This document shows positions 5,859 to 7,043 of a stretch of 7,043 bases of DNA, piece by piece. Position 1 is the stretch's first letter. The number at the start of each line of letters is the position of its first letter. The stretch comes from an uncultured Anaerolineales bacterium (GTDB taxonomy: Bacteria > Chloroflexota > Anaerolineae > Anaerolineales > UBA11657): the NCBI GenBank assembly GCA_913031335.1, contig CAJWGI010000066.1:1-7043 (forward strand), in the 5' to 3' direction. A program made the translations under genes and the position numbers. The notes below the pieces were generated by a model. That model ran no database searches, was not told the DNA's origin, and saw nothing but the letters and a program-made list of their open reading frames with translations.

Positions 5859-7025
5859 ATGACGAGACCAGTATTTGAAGAATGGCATAATCAACCCATC
5901 GACGAAATAATCTACCAGTGTCGAGAATTGCTTGAGGAAGTCGACATGCCCACCGTGCGCCGCTGGCGCGAGGCGGGCGGGAAAGTTGTCGGCCATTTTC
6001 AGGTCTACTTCCCCGAGGAAATCGCCCACGCAGCCGGCGTGTTGCCACTCAAAATCATGGGTGCTCCTCTCGAACCGATGCAAGCCGACTCGCGCTTTGG
6101 CTCCTATCTGTGCTCTATCCTGAAGACATCGCTGGAACTGGCGTTGAGCGGGCGGCTGGAGTTGGACATGTTTGTCACCCACCCCATCTGTGACGCCGCC
6201 CGCAATCTTGGAGCCGTATGGGGTCGTAATTTCGCCTACCCCTGCCAGATCCTTTATCTTCCGCAGAACGCAAACTCAACGCACTCGGCGAAGTATCTGC
6301 GCGGTGAATATGGTCGCCTGAAGCGCGACATCGAAGCCATCGCCGCGAAGACCATCTCTGACACCGACCTGCGCGCATCTATCGCGATCTTTAACACCAA
6401 TCGCGCCTTGCTACGCGATTTGTACGCCATCAAACGCGACACCCCGTGGCTGTTGAGCGCCGATGAAGCCTATGTACTGCTGGCCGTTGGCGGACGCATC
6501 CCCCGTGAAGAGCACAACGACCTGCTGCAGACTGCGCTGCCACTTTTGCAGGCCCGCGACAACAAGAAACAAGACAAGGTGCGCGTGGTGTTCGAAGGCG
6601 GCTTCTGCGAGCAACCGCCCCTCGACATGATCCGCGCCATCGCTCAATCCTGCTACATGGTCGACGACGACCTACTCATCGGAATGCGCTGGATTCTGGA
6701 TGATGTGCCATCGGAGGGAGACCCGCTACACAACCTTGCCGAAGCCTATCTGGAAGAATCAACATATAGCCCGGTACAGCACGACCTGCGAAAACCGAAA
6801 GAAAAAATGTTGATGGAGCGCGTAAAAGCCGCTGACGCAGAAGCCGTGATTGTCACTGCCGCCAAAATGTGCGAACCGGGGCTGGAAGAGCAAGTGGCAT
6901 ATACGCACACGCTTGACGAGGACGGCATTCCTTATTTCGTCAGCGAGTTCGAAGAAAACATGACCAGTTTCGACCACATGGAAATCCAGTTGGAGACATT
7001 TGTGGAGAACATTCTTTTTGATTAG
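5859..7025 (+). CDS. bcrC: Class I (ATP-dependent) benzoyl-CoA reductase, subunit C-like
   Basis: This 388-residue protein belongs to the HgdB/BcrBC 2-hydroxyacyl-CoA dehydratase-like family. In ATP-dependent benzoyl-CoA reductase, subunits B and C hold the substrate and a [4Fe-4S] cluster, while A and D are the ATP-driven electron-donating activase. Together they reduce benzoyl-CoA to cyclohexa-1,5-diene-1-carbonyl-CoA. Visible features are the N-terminal FPEEIAHAAGVLPLKIMGAP (51-70), conserved cysteines at 85 (SYLCSI), 111 (PICDAARN), 250 (GGFCEQPPLD) and 338 (KMCEPG), the acidic VDDDLLIG (268-275), and the tail ETFVENILFD. The length fits the C-type subunit (about 380-390) better than B (about 430-450). 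It is the first gene after a strong promoter, where bcrC, badD and bzdN sit in the known operons. BcrB or a 2-hydroxyacyl-CoA dehydratase subunit remains possible. The bcrB, bcrA and bcrD genes are expected beyond the window, which ends 18 bases after the stop. Confidence 0.85.
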   Translation: MTRPVFEEWHNQPIDEIIYQCRELLEEVDMPTVRRWREAGGKVVGHFQVYFPEEIAHAAGVLPLKIMGAPLEPMQADSRFGSYLCSILKTSLELALSGRLELDMFVTHPICDAARNLGAVWGRNFAYPCQILYLPQNANSTHSAKYLRGEYGRLKRDIEAIAAKTISDTDLRASIAIFNTNRALLRDLYAIKRDTPWLLSADEAYVLLAVGGRIPREEHNDLLQTALPLLQARDNKKQDKVRVVFEGGFCEQPPLDMIRAIAQSCYMVDDDLLIGMRWILDDVPSEGDPLHNLAEAYLEESTYSPVQHDLRKPKEKMLMERVKAADAEAVIVTAAKMCEPGLEEQVAYTHTLDEDGIPYFVSEFEENMTSFDHMEIQLETFVENILFD

Positions 7026-7043
7026 TGGCTCCAGGCCCTTGGC

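Noticed and set aside
1..7043. tRNA, rRNA, CRISPR array, insertion sequence or attachment site
   Set aside because: No cloverleaf, regular spaced repeats, transposase-like protein or flanking terminal repeats were seen; nearly all of the window is accounted for by protein genes.

Overview
The window looks like part of an anaerobic aromatic-compound (benzoyl-CoA) degradation locus in a GC-rich bacterium. The two anchor genes are a near-textbook 6-oxocyclohex-1-ene-1-carbonyl-CoA hydrolase (oah/bamA, 3685-4812) and the first subunit gene of an ATP-dependent class I benzoyl-CoA reductase (bcrC-like, 5859-7025). A PaaX-family regulator (minus strand, 4848-5687) lies between them. The taxon cannot be fixed from this sequence. 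The gene set fits a denitrifying or phototrophic proteobacterium or an anaerobic Chloroflexota-like organism. A short direct/inverted repeat at 2451-2518, of a kind I associate with dispersed intergenic repeats in large environmental genomes, mildly favours the second but is weak evidence.

Layout. Positions 1-2426 hold a tightly packed plus-strand operon: the C-terminal end of a LeuC/homoaconitase-type dehydratase large subunit, a PaaI-type hotdog thioesterase, the matching LeuD-type small subunit and a medium-chain-type acyl-CoA dehydrogenase. ATGA stop/start overlaps join the first to the second gene and the third to the fourth. A 130-bp gap with the repeat follows, then a LeuB/isocitrate dehydrogenase-family oxidoreductase (2557-3639), then bamA with its own strong ribosome-binding site. 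The regulator is convergent with bamA. It is divergent from bcrC across a compact region holding two back-to-back sigma70-like promoters and a palindromic operator candidate. The window ends just after bcrC; bcrB, bcrA and bcrD would be expected next.

How the genes may work together. From the families: benzoyl-CoA reductase dearomatises benzoyl-CoA to a cyclic dienoyl-CoA; a hydratase and a dehydrogenase (Dch and Had in Thauera, not in this window) give 6-oxocyclohex-1-ene-1-carbonyl-CoA; BamA/Oah opens that ring to 3-hydroxypimelyl-CoA. The acyl-CoA dehydrogenase could act in the later beta-oxidation, and the thioesterase could recover CoA from dead-end thioesters. The odd part is a LeuC/LeuD/LeuB-like trio interleaved with these genes. 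Such a trio normally isomerises a 2-substituted malate and oxidatively decarboxylates it to a 2-oxoacid. Either leucine-type genes are simply neighbours here, or the trio serves a side branch of the aromatic or acyl-CoA pathway. The second is inference, but the shared operon, a changed substrate loop in the small subunit and a mixed cofactor signature in the dehydrogenase make it worth testing.
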